A DNA stretch of 64,000 nucleotides, taken from positions 23,551,285 to 23,615,284 of the forward strand of contig JACMZG010001913.1 of assembly GCA_018340805.1 (NCBI GenBank), read 5' to 3'. The position numbers were made by a program, and so were the translations under genes. The stretch is from Microvelia longipes. Its lineage: Eukaryota; Arthropoda; Insecta; Hemiptera; Veliidae. Under the pieces are notes generated by a model. It was not told the DNA's origin. It did no database searches and saw nothing but the letters and a program-made list of their open reading frames with translations. This document shows, in pieces, positions 13,401 to 23,617 of the stretch. Positions within the stretch are counted from its first letter, which is position 1, and every line of letters starts with the position of its first letter.

Positions 13401-16400
13401 ATGTTGATTTCTTAACAAAGTAAGTGAAAACACGCACTAATCATTAGCTTTTTGGTTTCATTCTTCTATCGTCATTAGAAGGCTTGTCTTATCTTTCCGT
13501 TTGAATACATTTTTGTTACCAGAGTTTTTCAAACCAAGTTTAGATTTTAATTACATTTTTAGGTAAGGTTTCATAGATTCTTTAACAATATATATTTAAG
13601 TATATTTTTTGGGGCGGATCAAAAATGTGGGTATGTATAAATTAGTGTTGTGTGAGCCTCAATATGTCATATAATTCCTGAAAGAGGCCGCCAAGTAGGT
13701 AAAGAATGGGATATTTATTTTTAAACCATCCTAAACCAGTTGTTTGTTGAGGTATTTAAAATTTATCATTTTTAAGGTACAAATATCTCTAGCTTTAATC
13801 TAATTTAATACATTTTAATTGGACAGTTAACACTCTGTTGCTTTTATAAAAAGTTTTAATATCATAGTAAGTGGAACTCATTTGCCATCCTGTGTTATAA
13901 AATATTGATGGTTTGTGTGAACAACTTATTATGTTATTACGTAATATTTTTTTGTCTTAAATCAGAAATATGAAATGATCTTTTAAGATATGTGTTACTA
14001 ATTATGCATTGTACATCACAAAACTAAAATCAGTTGACAGTGTGGGAAAATAGTGTTGAGGAACTTATAAGGCTGGCTTTATTTGAAATTAAAGGTGTGC
14101 TTTAACATCCAGGATAACGTCATGGGCTCCCCTCGTATTATTTTCCCACGCTGTCAACTGATTTTAGCCGTTTGTTGTATTATAGTATTATAGTTTGTAG
14201 TATTATAGTATATTATAGTATTGTATGTTTTTTGTTTTAAAGTAAAACTTTCATGAGGTGTGTATATTATATATATATATTATATATATATATAATATAT
14301 TATATATATATATATATAATATACACCTTATGAAAGTTTTACTTTAAAACAAACATTTGGTAAAAACAAATATCTGGTAAAATCATTTTATTTTATTTTT
14401 TCTAAGTGAAAGAGTCGTAATAAAATAAGTAACATTTACAAAACAGTCTTATTTACCGCTTCAACCGATAAAATGTTTAAGTCTGGTGGAGTTGCAACAA
14501 CCTCGGCGTTTCTTAAATTACTTTCAAACATTGTAAATCATACTTTCTATTAAATAAATAGAAGTTAATGTAAATTTAATTTTTATTGTAAAGAAACAAG
14601 AAATAACTAACAGAAACATGGTTATACTGTTAAAACAGTGAAACTATAACTGAACTACAACAAGAATGTGGTCTTCAGTGCTGAAGACTTCCAATAAATG
14701 AACTCTTAGCTGTACAAAAAGTGTTTTTGTATGCTATAATACGAAACTCTTCTTTTTACAGTAGATGCAAATTTGCATTTCACTTTCTGTACAACAAGGA
14801 ATAAAGTCACTTTACTCCCTACCTCAGAAAAAGTATTTTCTCTAATAAATGGATATTTTTTTTCAGTTTATTTAGAATAGAATTTGATCATTCTAAATTA
14901 GAGTATTATACAGAACTAGATGCCATATTACTGACTGGCCAAAGTAGTTTATCGTCTGATCTAACTCAGGAAAGTCTGGATGAACTTCTTGCCTTAGACG
15001 CTTCCAGTTCTTCTGTTTCTAATATTTGCCGGCGATGCTTGAGTCCAGAAGAAGATAAATCTCCTCCAGGAAGGTGCCATAGTCCGGTTCAATCTCAAAT
15101 CACAAAACAAATTTTAGATTTAGAACTAACGACTTGGCATTCGGAAGAAGATATTAAGTCTAGTTTACACGAATTAAATAATTTAGCAAAACATTATATT
15201 GATTTATTGCATGATATTAATAAAGGAATAGAGTCGGTTTCTCTGGATCCTTGTGGATATTTTAGTAATCTTCCTGACGAAACAATACTCAATATTTTCA
15301 AATATTTAGATTTAATTTCATTAACTAATTGTTCAAAAGTAAGTAAACAATTTAAAAGGTTAGCATCGGATGCAATGCTATATACTGAATTAGGTTTGAG
15401 ACCCTATTGGAATAGAGTAGACTCTCTTACTCTACGAACTTTAACTCCTAAATGTATCTACTTGCAAAAATTAGATTTATCTTGGTGTGGTAACTACGGT
15501 AGAGTAACATCTACTGATTTTGCTTCGTTCATTAAAGATTGTGGTAAATTATTAACCCATTTACGGTTGGATTGCTGTCGGTTCGTCGATGATTTATGTA
15601 TTATCGCCATTGCTGAAACTTGTTTAAGTTTACGTGAATTGACTTTAAGGAATTGTTATGAAATAACTAATAAAGGATATGAAAGATTATCTTCAATAAC
15701 GACTTTTGAAAGGTTAGATTTCTATAGAACTTACATTGAAAATGAACCTCTTGTAGCCATTTTAAAGTCATCACCTGAATTGAAACATATTATACTTGGA
15801 AGTTGTATCAAAATATCAGTTATGGATGAAATAGCTCAAGTATTAGGAATGTACAATAGAGAACTCATATCAGCTGACTTCTGGAAAACCTACAGCCTGA
15901 CACCTGTTGGAGTCAAAGCACTCTGTAACTGTACACATTTGCAAGAAATTGATTTAGGATGGTGGTGAGTTGTATTATTTTTATATTTATTTAGGTTTTC
16001 ATTTATAATTTTGAATTCAATCATGTTGTTCATATTGCTCTAAAATAGTATTTGTAAAGTTTTATGTATGAAAATAATTTATTTATTTTACAAATATGAA
16101 AGCACGGGACCTTTACAATATTTATATAAATATATGGTAACATATGTAATAAAAAAACATTAAAAAAAGGAATAAAACGAGAGAAAAAAAGGAGATGTAT
16201 TACAATAATAATACAAATAATACAAAACAATAATAAACATAAATTAACAAAAAAATTGTTTGATGGTTTAGCTTTTTACGTCAAATATTAAGTTTAGAGA
16301 GAAACAAGTATAAAACAAAAAGTTTAATGAAGTGCTTCTTGTTATCTGAGATTGTTGTAGAAGAAGGAACTGGTTGATTAAACCTGGCCTTATGGCCCAG

Positions 16401-17971
16401 TTATTTGGGACCTAAGGTACTAACTTCCTTAAGGGTTTAAAACTGCTTTAAGCTCACCAAGTCCTGACAGGATTCAATCCCTGCTGACATCTTACACCCC
16501 TTAGTAATTTCAGAATAAGTGAAATAAGTGAATAAGTGAATTTTCTTCCGAAAATTATTGAAATATTTCCAATAAAATATATTCTTTCTAAATATTTCCT
16601 TCAAAATATAATACTTATTTACATTTCAGAATAAATATTCCGAAATATATACTTCCGAAATATTTCTTGATTTCATATCATATTACTTTGCCACTAAGTG
16701 ATATGATGATGATTTTATGTTTGTTTCAGTTTGGGCGTGTCAATACCAGGAGATTGTTTATCGCAGTTAGCAACAAGTTGTACAAAATTAAAGAAATTAT
16801 TTATGGCGGCACTGAGAGGGATCTCAGACAAAGATATATCTCAGTTCATTGCTTCTTGTCCTCACCTAGAACAGATAGATTTACTGGGAGTTCGAAATAT
16901 TTCTGCTAACATCTGTTTCAGGTAAATGTATACTAATAATCTCTCGTGTATGTTTTTACTCCTGCTACCATATATTTGCTTTTCCTCATTTATTCCATAG
17001 GTATATAGGAAAGGAATTTTGTTTCCTTTTTTTAAATTTCAAAAAATTCTAAATACTGGGATGTCACCGGAATTATCCTCTTCTGGTGTTTTTAAGACCT
17101 CCTAAGTGATTTTTACAAAGTTTTTTTTGTGTGTTATCATCATATCTCCAAGTGTATTTATGTTAGAGAGTTTAAACTTGACACAAAAATCAATCTTTAG
17201 GTCTAGTTGTGCTATCCGGAAAATAATTATTTTATGACACCATTAACCTGTAATTATGACTCAGCAAATTTTTAATTTGCCAAATTTATCTTTTATCCGT
17301 TTCAGGATCTAGTTTTGTTGCCATTCTGCAGTATGATGTTGCTAAGGAATTTAAGGTTTTGAATGCACAATGCAATACTGAGTCATGATTGAAATGTTAT
17401 ACTCTACTATATTTGTAGTCACGGTGCTATCAACAAGTTTTAACTAAACTTTAAATTGACTAGGGTCAAATTATTCTTTTCAATTTTTTGGTTAGCTTTT
17501 AAAAAGCAAACCTTTACTGTATGATGTCACTTTGATCACTGCATACCCCCTCCTACTTTAAAATCATCCTTAATATTAATTATTGTATTAGCTATGATTT
17601 ATTCAAGCATACACTTTGTTATAACATTAACGCACGAATGAGTGGAGGAATTTGCATAAGCATACATGATAAGCACGGTACCTTATAAAAATTCAATTAC
17701 TATATTGTCTACTTTCGTTCAAACTGATACATTTCAATGGGTATTATAGTGTCTTACGAAATTAATAAACAAATTCCATTATTGTTTCAGATTATTGCGT
17801 GAGTGCAAACATTTGCGATTATTAGATGTTAGTTTCTGCGATCAAATCCCTGACCATGTAATTGAGTCATGGATGAAGCAGTTCCCTAATGTTAGTTTAA
17901 AGAGATCATTTCAACAAGAACAGCCTCTTCCTCCCAGAATACATCTCCATCCAAATGCAGTATTTGCTTAA
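10424..17971 (+). CDS. FBXL4: F-box/LRR-repeat protein 4 orthologue, six coding exons
   Basis: Coding exons are 10424-10639, 12594-12687, 13221-13419, 14867-15964, 16730-16921 and 17791-17971, together 1980 nt (659 aa plus stop) with all phases consistent and GT/AG introns. The N-terminal third has the FBXL4-type beta-rich region: VKDFSSQYGSDISISYT, FRTYG-like RTYGKWWDE, then FEHKVKPIRVSIYETYNPG and LEYYTELDAILLTG. The F-box starts near residue 301 (FSNLPDETILNIFKYLDL). Leucine-rich repeats fill the C-terminal half, with signatures such as LQKLDLSWCGNYG, LREIDLGW-type turns and LRLLDVSFCDQIP. In mammals FBXL4 is a mitochondrial outer-membrane SCF subunit that limits BNIP3/NIX mitophagy; the same role here is inferred. 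I see no clear N-terminal targeting peptide or membrane segment, so an upstream coding exon remains possible. Introns hold a Penelope-like remnant, foldback and MITE copies. Confidence 0.93.
10952..11119 (-). pseudogene. Penelope-like reverse transcriptase remnant
   Basis: On the minus strand an uninterrupted stretch of 56 codons reads VKFICEVKVNNSFNFLDLTV followed by SRANDTLKYKVYRKDTATD and a THLCHSLSHK tail. The order F-x-x-E, N-FLD, R, VYRK-T-TD, S-H--HK matches the C-terminal part of the reverse transcriptase region of Penelope-like elements. No flanking coding sequence could be followed, so it is a short relic in FBXL4 intron 1. Assignment is from motif recognition, not from a search. 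Confidence 0.6.
11515..12206. mobile_element. Foldback element (family FB), copy 2
   Basis: The ends are AAAGAGCCAG ... CTCATTTAGTACTGCTTCAAA on the left and TTTGAGGCTGTACTAAATGAG ... on the right, mutually inverted. Internal blocks (AAATCACACAAAT, ATAAGTTGTTCCCT, TCTGATTTTGATGAA) match the other copies. It lies in FBXL4 intron 1 and is more diverged than copy 1. Confidence 0.7.
14024..14167. mobile_element. Short inverted-repeat MITE, copy 2, 144 bp
   Basis: The termini CTAAAATCAGTTGACAG and CTGTCAACTGATTTTAG are perfect inverses, and the arms continue to about 35 bp (GTGGGAAAATA / TATTTTCCCAC). It lies in FBXL4 intron 3, between the exons at 13221-13419 and 14867-15964. Sister copy at 9300-9439. 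Confidence 0.8.
14231..14353. repeat. AT-cored perfect hairpin element
   Basis: The arms TTTGTTTTAAAGTAAAACTT (from 14231) and its reverse complement (ending 14353) continue through CAT and an AGGTGT/ACACCT pair into a self-complementary AT tract. The result is a 123-bp near-perfect hairpin in FBXL4 intron 3. It may be a MITE whose core has expanded as (AT)n. Confidence 0.8.
16979..17300 (+). repeat. 5S-like repeat family, 5' fragment in FBXL4 intron 5
   Basis: The terminal hairpin CTTTTCCTCATTTATTCC...GGTATATAGGAAAGG is followed by the family blocks TTTTTAAGACCTCCTAAGTG, GTTATCATCATATCTCCAAG, AATCAATCTTTAGGTCTAG and TTATGACACCATTAACCTG. The 3' part with the 5S-like block is missing. Confidence 0.75.
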
Positions 17972-18078
17972 CTAATGCCGACCACCTGTCATAACTCATA
18001 TAATTTCAATGTTTTGTCTAAAAAATTTAAAGCAATTAAAATGCAATTTCAGAATAATATTTTTATTAAGTTCCATTA

Positions 18079-18084
18079 AATAAA
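18079..18084 (+). terminator. Candidate FBXL4 polyadenylation signal AATAAA
   Basis: AATAAA lies 108 nt after the FBXL4 stop codon (17969-17971), a normal spacing for a short 3' untranslated region. No transcript evidence is available. Confidence 0.5.
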
Positions 18085-19307
18085 GACCTGAGAAAATTTT
18101 GACTTTTAAAGTTGTTTTAGTGATTATATGAAAATCACTAAACTTCTGTTAGAGTGTAGAACAAGACCTATTGAATAGACAGCTGTTGTAAATTTTTGAA
18201 GTTGGCAGCGCTGATTGGTGATAAGGGCTTTATTTTTAAAACAATGCTGTAAATATATGGGGGATTTGACAGAAGGTTAATTCATTTAAATTTGTGTAAT
18301 ATTTAAGGCAGAAATTTATGAGTTTTAGTTAAATTATATGTTCTGATATTCATTTAAAAGAAATAAACTCTTAAATATCATTTTCCATTGATAAAAGTCA
18401 GCTTATATGAAAAATCCCAAAAAGATAGGATGTTTAGAAAATAATTCCCCTACAGGTTATCTTTGTTAAGCTGTCTATGTAAGAAAGGAGAGAACCACAT
18501 GATAAATCATAGATGATACAAAGACAGTTGTACTAAATTATTGAAGTTGGCATCATTGACTGATAATATGGGCTATCAGGGGAGTCCAGCTTCAGCGATT
18601 TGATTGTTCCCTAACAGCGCCGGAGAAAATCGTATTCTTCTCAGTTATAATCGGTAAGACTCGTTTATTTCTGGGGTGGCAGGAAAACTCAAGTATACTA
18701 TTTTTGTATTATTAGATATTTGGTATGAAAATTTTATTTATTTTATAACTTTTTGTGTACGTTTGATTCAAAAATTGTCCAAGTTTTTCCTTTTGATAAT
18801 TTCTTTTAAATTCCTTTTAATTTTACTAATTACTTTTAATTTACTAATTTCAATGAGGCATAAGTACATGCTTTTACTATTTATATTACATGCAATACAT
18901 TTTTACATGGTGCACCGAGTTTTTTAACTCTGTAGTGTGCCATTTTTATCTTCGGCACATTTTTTATTAATTGAAAATAAAACAGAAATTATGGTACTCT
19001 GTGACGTTTTGTGATGTCCCAATGAAGCTCGAAAAGTAATATGTGCCAGTTTCCAAAAGATTAACTAAAGATTTATAATAAGGTGGGATGGAGTGTCATG
19101 TGTTTCCATTTTTTATCACTATTTTAGGGGACTGTAGTAGTCTGTCAAAGGTAAAAAAAAGGAAATTGGCAATCTTACCTTGTAGTTTTTTTGAGGGCTA
19201 TGATAATGAGTTAATTTTCCAAACTTCCATTGTTGAGTTCCTGCTGAACAAAGAGGGTCCTGCTGGACTATCTTTGTTCAGCTGTGTATTTATATCTATA
19301 TTAATGA

Positions 19308-19834
19308 TAGGCCTGTCTATCAAGGGTAGAGTCCTTCATATGATTGCGCATGCATAAAATTTTATAAAATCGTACAAATCTCAGTTTTCTTGAAATGAGT
19401 GGTTCACTGTGGGTTGTGTGCAAAACATGAAGAGAACCTTTTAACGTTGATAAAATTGATAAAATTATCTATTAAACAAGTGTTTAATCATCAAAATCGG
19501 ATGACTAAAACCTAAGTTATGGCACTTTCAAATAACACCAAAAAAATTGTTAATTTATTCAGTGAATTTTTTTGAAAAAAATATTGGCTTTTTGTACATT
19601 TTTTTGGACATTTAACAAATGTCATAACTTTAGTTGTAGTTATCCGATTTTGATGATTAAACACTCATTTTGTAGAAAACTTTATCAGCTTTAAACAAGT
19701 TCTCTTCATGTATTGTTCAGGACTCATAGAGAACGAGTGCATTCATATAAAGGAATCCTCTCTGCATAAGCCTATACTTTTCCTTCATAATTTAAGGTTT
19801 ATTTTTAGAAAAATTTGGTTTGAAGTAGTTCAAT
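19308..19834. mobile_element. Foldback element (family FB), copy 3
   Basis: The left arm has CATATGATTGCGCATGCATA, AATCTCAGTTTTCTTGAAAT and GAGTGGTTCACTG. The right arm has inverted CATTCATATAAAGGAATCC and TTTGGTTTGAAGTAGTTCAA. The outermost left terminus is eroded. The central block AACAAATGTCATAACTTTAG is shared exactly with copy 1. Confidence 0.7.
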
Positions 19835-20487
19835 ATTTTGGTTGTCATACAAAACTAATGCTTCCTGACATTGCATAAAAATGCTTGAAATCATTTTAAC
19901 TATGAATTTTCTTGATCTTTATTCTTACTTACGTAATTAAGTTTTAGTTTTCAGTGGGTAGAAATGACAAATAAATTAATATAAAAATTAAAATTAATTG
20001 ATTAAAGTACTTAAAAGCCTCATTTGTTTCCTTGGCTATTATTGCTGGTATATTTTTAAAATAATATTATTTACCTCATAATTTGGAAGTATTACTTTAC
20101 CTCATATATTGGAAGTATATTTTAAGATGCAATATTTATCTAATTTGTAATTTTTTATTTTAGAAAAAGCTAAATCAGAAAAATACTATTTAACATTAAC
20201 TTTTTTTGAATTCAGATATTCTGCAATAACTCTTTGAAAAACAAGTATTCTTCAAATCAAAATTATTCGAATTTTGGTTTTGATTTGAAATACTTTTTAA
20301 TAATTTCAATAGGTAAAACAAATAAAATTAGGATACTTTCAGAAACCCGAACTTTTTGGCATCGGACACAAGACAAATTTCCACTGCTATTTTAGGTTAA
20401 ACTATTTGAAAGACCCAGTGATAACTGGTTATTTTGTATAGTTTTATGTTATTGCAAGATGTTAATCATAAGTGTTTTTATATAATT

Positions 20488-20872
20488 GAAGAATCAGCTC
20501 CCATCGATACTTGCTGTTGGATATGAATATCCCTCAACCGATTTTGGCTTAATGCCATCATTAGCAGGCAGAGCAACACTCACTGCATGAAGCATCATAA
20601 TGTCTGATAACTTACTCCGACACCTGACTTCTCAGAGTCACTGCTTTTACTCAGTACACATTTCCTATATAAACCCTCTCCTACTCCCTTTCTTATCTTC
20701 AGAAGGCTTGTCGTCCTCATTGAGACTAGAAGTTATTGACTAATATAACTTTATTAGTTGAAAGCTCGAGTATTGCCCCGCTTGCTGATGATGGTGTTAA
20801 GCCGAAACTGGTCTAGGGATATTCAAATCCAACTACAAGTAACGATGGTAGCTGATTCTTCAACCAACTTAA
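20488..20872. repeat. Repeat with hammerhead-like cores in inverted arms, copy 2
   Basis: It is 385 bp with arms of about 95 bp: the left arm 20488-20580 is an inverted, roughly 80% identical version of the right arm 20767-20872. The right arm has CTGATGA (20785-20791), one T, a three-pair stem-loop GGT-GTTAA-GCC, GAAA (20804-20807), then GTC (20811-20813). The left arm has the mutated equivalent. The unique middle matches 3292-3480. No coding capacity. Confidence 0.7.
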
Positions 20873-21011
20873 TGTTGTTGTATAGTTAGATTTGAAAAAC
20901 AATTGGTTCTTATTATTACAATTTTTACTGTTATTATGTAAAAATATTTATAAAATTTAGCCATATATAATAAATAAAACCTTATTAGTTTATAAAAATG
21001 TTTTATGAATT

Positions 21012-21224
21012 TTATATAGGAAGCAAAGAGAAGACTAGCTTCACAAAAAGTTCATTAATAATTAGTACATTGCTACGCTGTGTACATTGAACAACAAATT
21101 CCGTCTTTCCCACAAGAATATCTATATTTAAATAGCAGAGCTGGCTTTCGCCATTAACTGTGCCGGAAAGGTGAGTCTCTATATGTTGTCCAAAATCTCC
21201 GTTAAGGGCTTGGAGCAGATTCAT
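21012..21224 (-). other. Possible coding fragment, unknown
   Basis: On the minus strand, 70 codons to a stop include LLQALNGDFGQHIETHLSG and ILVGKTEFVVQCTQRSNVL. Base composition is less AT-rich than its surroundings and the residue mix is protein-like, unlike the low-complexity frames nearby. A weak acceptor-like AATTAG precedes the frame at about 21269, so it could be a terminal exon or a retrocopy relic. I do not recognise the family and found no partner exons. Confidence 0.25.
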
Positions 21225-22493
21225 TAATAAGTCTTTAGATAATAAAAGATGAAATATCTAATTCAATGCCTATCTGATACCATTAATAGGTTTTGTGAAT
21301 TTTTGAAAATTATTGTCATGACAAATAATTAGTCTTTATTGTAGGTTAATGTCACCAATCACATTTTATTCACAACAGATGTAGTCAGGGCATTAATTTA
21401 TAAAAAAATACCAAAATTTAAAGTTATTATGTTTCTACAAAGTTTGTACATACATATCTACAACTCATTTAAAACTCAAACATACGTATGTACAGAGGTG
21501 AGTTTAATATGGATTTAAAACTCGCCTCTACTGTTTCTCTAAATAACTGATTTTCTCTTTGTTTTATTTAATTTAGTATATAAACAGTTAGTAAATAAGA
21601 TATGTGATGTTATGATATAAATAATTTAATTTAAAAGTTTTGTATTAATTGATAGATTTATAAAACTATCATCATTATTTTTATAAAAAGCTGATATCTC
21701 CAAAAAAAAACACAAACCAAAAGTGTAGAAAATTCAAAAGTAGGATCGAAATTATTTATAAATTAAATGTTTCTTTTTAAATAATTATAAGAATAATAAA
21801 TACTATTGTAAAAATATGCAAATAGTTTATTTGTATAAGAATTGATTTGTAATTTATTTATAAATATTTTATATATTTTAAATTAGTAAACAAAATTATA
21901 TGAAATGTTATTAAAATTTAATGGTTTTTTTTATTAGTATTATTTCCATACAGGTCATAAATTACCCAATACACCAATAACTGAAACATAATTCAAACAT
22001 ATTTTACAACAAATTTAAAGTTATTAATTTTTTGATGCAGGATATGCAGAAATTATAGAAATCTAATGAGCATATTTATTATTATTTCTAACCTTCAAGG
22101 CTCAAAAATAAAATATAAAATGATGATTAACCCAAGAAAAGAAAAATATTAAAATTTAATCATTTGATGATGTTGCCAACTATTTTAAGTCAGGTAAATA
22201 TAGTGCCTAAATTATTAGAAATTTATAATTTATTTGTGATAGATCCTAAATATTAAAATAAAGTACTGAATAATTATGTTAATTATGACCAATAATGCAA
22301 AAAACTGTTTTTGCAATGACTTAATAACCTGAGTATAAGAAAAATAAATAACCCCTGGATACCTGCTAAAAAAAATAATGCCTCATAATAAGAAGCCCAC
22401 TTATCATTTTAAGAAATTTAAAATCATAAGGGATTTTAAATTAGGGGTTATTTAAAATGACCCCTATAGAGGGGTCTCCCTGATCAAGAATAT

Positions 22494-22500
22494 ATTATAT

Positions 22501-22589
<89 letters not shown>

Positions 22590-22592
22590 ATG
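22494..22592. repeat. (AT)n / (GT)n tract
   Basis: A long ATAT tract with a few TATTAT interruptions ends in TGTGTGTGTGTG. Confidence 0.95.
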
Positions 22593-22812
22593 TGTGTGTG
22601 TGTACAAGAGTGTCCTAGACATTTCCATGGGACATGATTTTGAACGCTTTCTTGGATCGAAATTAAACTTGGTACAAAATTGTCCTGAACCTTTTTGATT
22701 ATGAAATATGTGTAAAGTCATTAACCCATAAAAATAACCCCAAAAAAAACAAATCTTCTTATAAATAATAAATCTTCATATAAAAATCTTCAATAATTCA
22801 ATTTGTTTAGAT

Positions 22813-23330
22813 TGGTGTAGCTATGAGGGCAGTAGACAGGCGCAGGCCTGCAGAGGGTGCAAATAGGGTATGGAATGTAAATGTTATATATCATTAATTA
22901 TCTCTAAAATAATTACTTAATTGTTTATATTCAAGATGAACATGATATCATAGAAAAACATACTTTGGCAATTTAATTGCTGAAATAGGAAGACGATTGC
23001 CAAAAAAATTGGGTATTAACCTCCAGGTAGTCGACTTAGTAGGAGAATATTCTTATTTTTGGCAATAGCTCCATAAGAAGCTAAGTGAATTTGTAATGTA
23101 CAGCCTAGTATAAGATGCTGTTTTTGCTTACAGCATATGAATAAGAAAATAAATAATAATATATATATATATTATTATATATAATATATATATATTATAT
23201 ATATATATAATATATATATATATTATATATATATATATACACATATATATACTATATATACACTCACACGGAGGGCGCTCTATGTATTTTGCAGGCGGGC
23301 GCTTTGTGACCTTGCTACGCCACTGCACTG
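22813..23330. mobile_element. Probable non-autonomous DNA transposon with AT-expanded core
   Basis: The left end reads GGTGTAGCTATGAGGGCAGT then CAGGCGCAGGCCTGCAG. The right end, in reverse complement, reads CAGTGGCGTAGCAAGGTCAC then GCGCCCGCCTGCA. These degenerate inverted ends resemble the GTGGCGTAGC termini often seen on insect cut-and-paste elements. The centre includes an (AT)n tract at about 23158-23246. The element ends about 290 bp upstream of the NUP210 start codon. Confidence 0.4.
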
Positions 23331-23361
23331 TCTTCGCAAGGAACGTAAAGACAGTAGTATC

Positions 23362-23391
23362 CCATAGAATAAAGTATTCTTTATTCTATGG
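23362..23391. repeat. 30-bp perfect hairpin flanked by direct repeats
   Basis: The arms CCATAGAATAAAG and CTTTATTCTATGG enclose a 4-nt loop, and the phrase GTAGTATC occurs on both sides. It lies 227 bp upstream of the NUP210 start codon. Confidence 0.8.
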
Positions 23392-23617
23392 TAGTATCGA
23401 AACTTAAATGTAAATGTAAACCATCACTATGGCATTTGTTTTTAAACTTAGCGCCAATCATTAAGATTATCTCTGCGTTTAGTCTTTAATGCACATGCAA
23501 AAAACGAAATAAATGCAACACTGATATTTCCCTCTCTTCTTGCAGGAGGTAGCGTCGTGTGAGTTAGGTTAATGGTGAAAATCTGTTTAAAATTCAGATT
23601 TAAATGTTAAGATAACT

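Larger units (their letters stand above)
17972..23617. other. FBXL4-NUP210 intergenic region
   Basis: Contents are the FBXL4 3' untranslated region with a polyadenylation signal, a diverged pair of repeats (18178-18245 and 18525-18600, sharing TTGAAGTTGGCA and GATAA--GGGCT), a foldback copy (19308-19834), a repeat with hammerhead-like core (20488-20872), a possible coding fragment on the minus strand (21012-21224), and a degraded transposon with AT tracts (22494-23330). Between 21240 and 22480 I see only AT-rich sequence. Confidence 0.6.

Noticed and set aside
16440..16510. Isolated tRNA box B-like GGATTCAATCCC
   Set aside because: No box A partner or tail found; too short to call a SINE.
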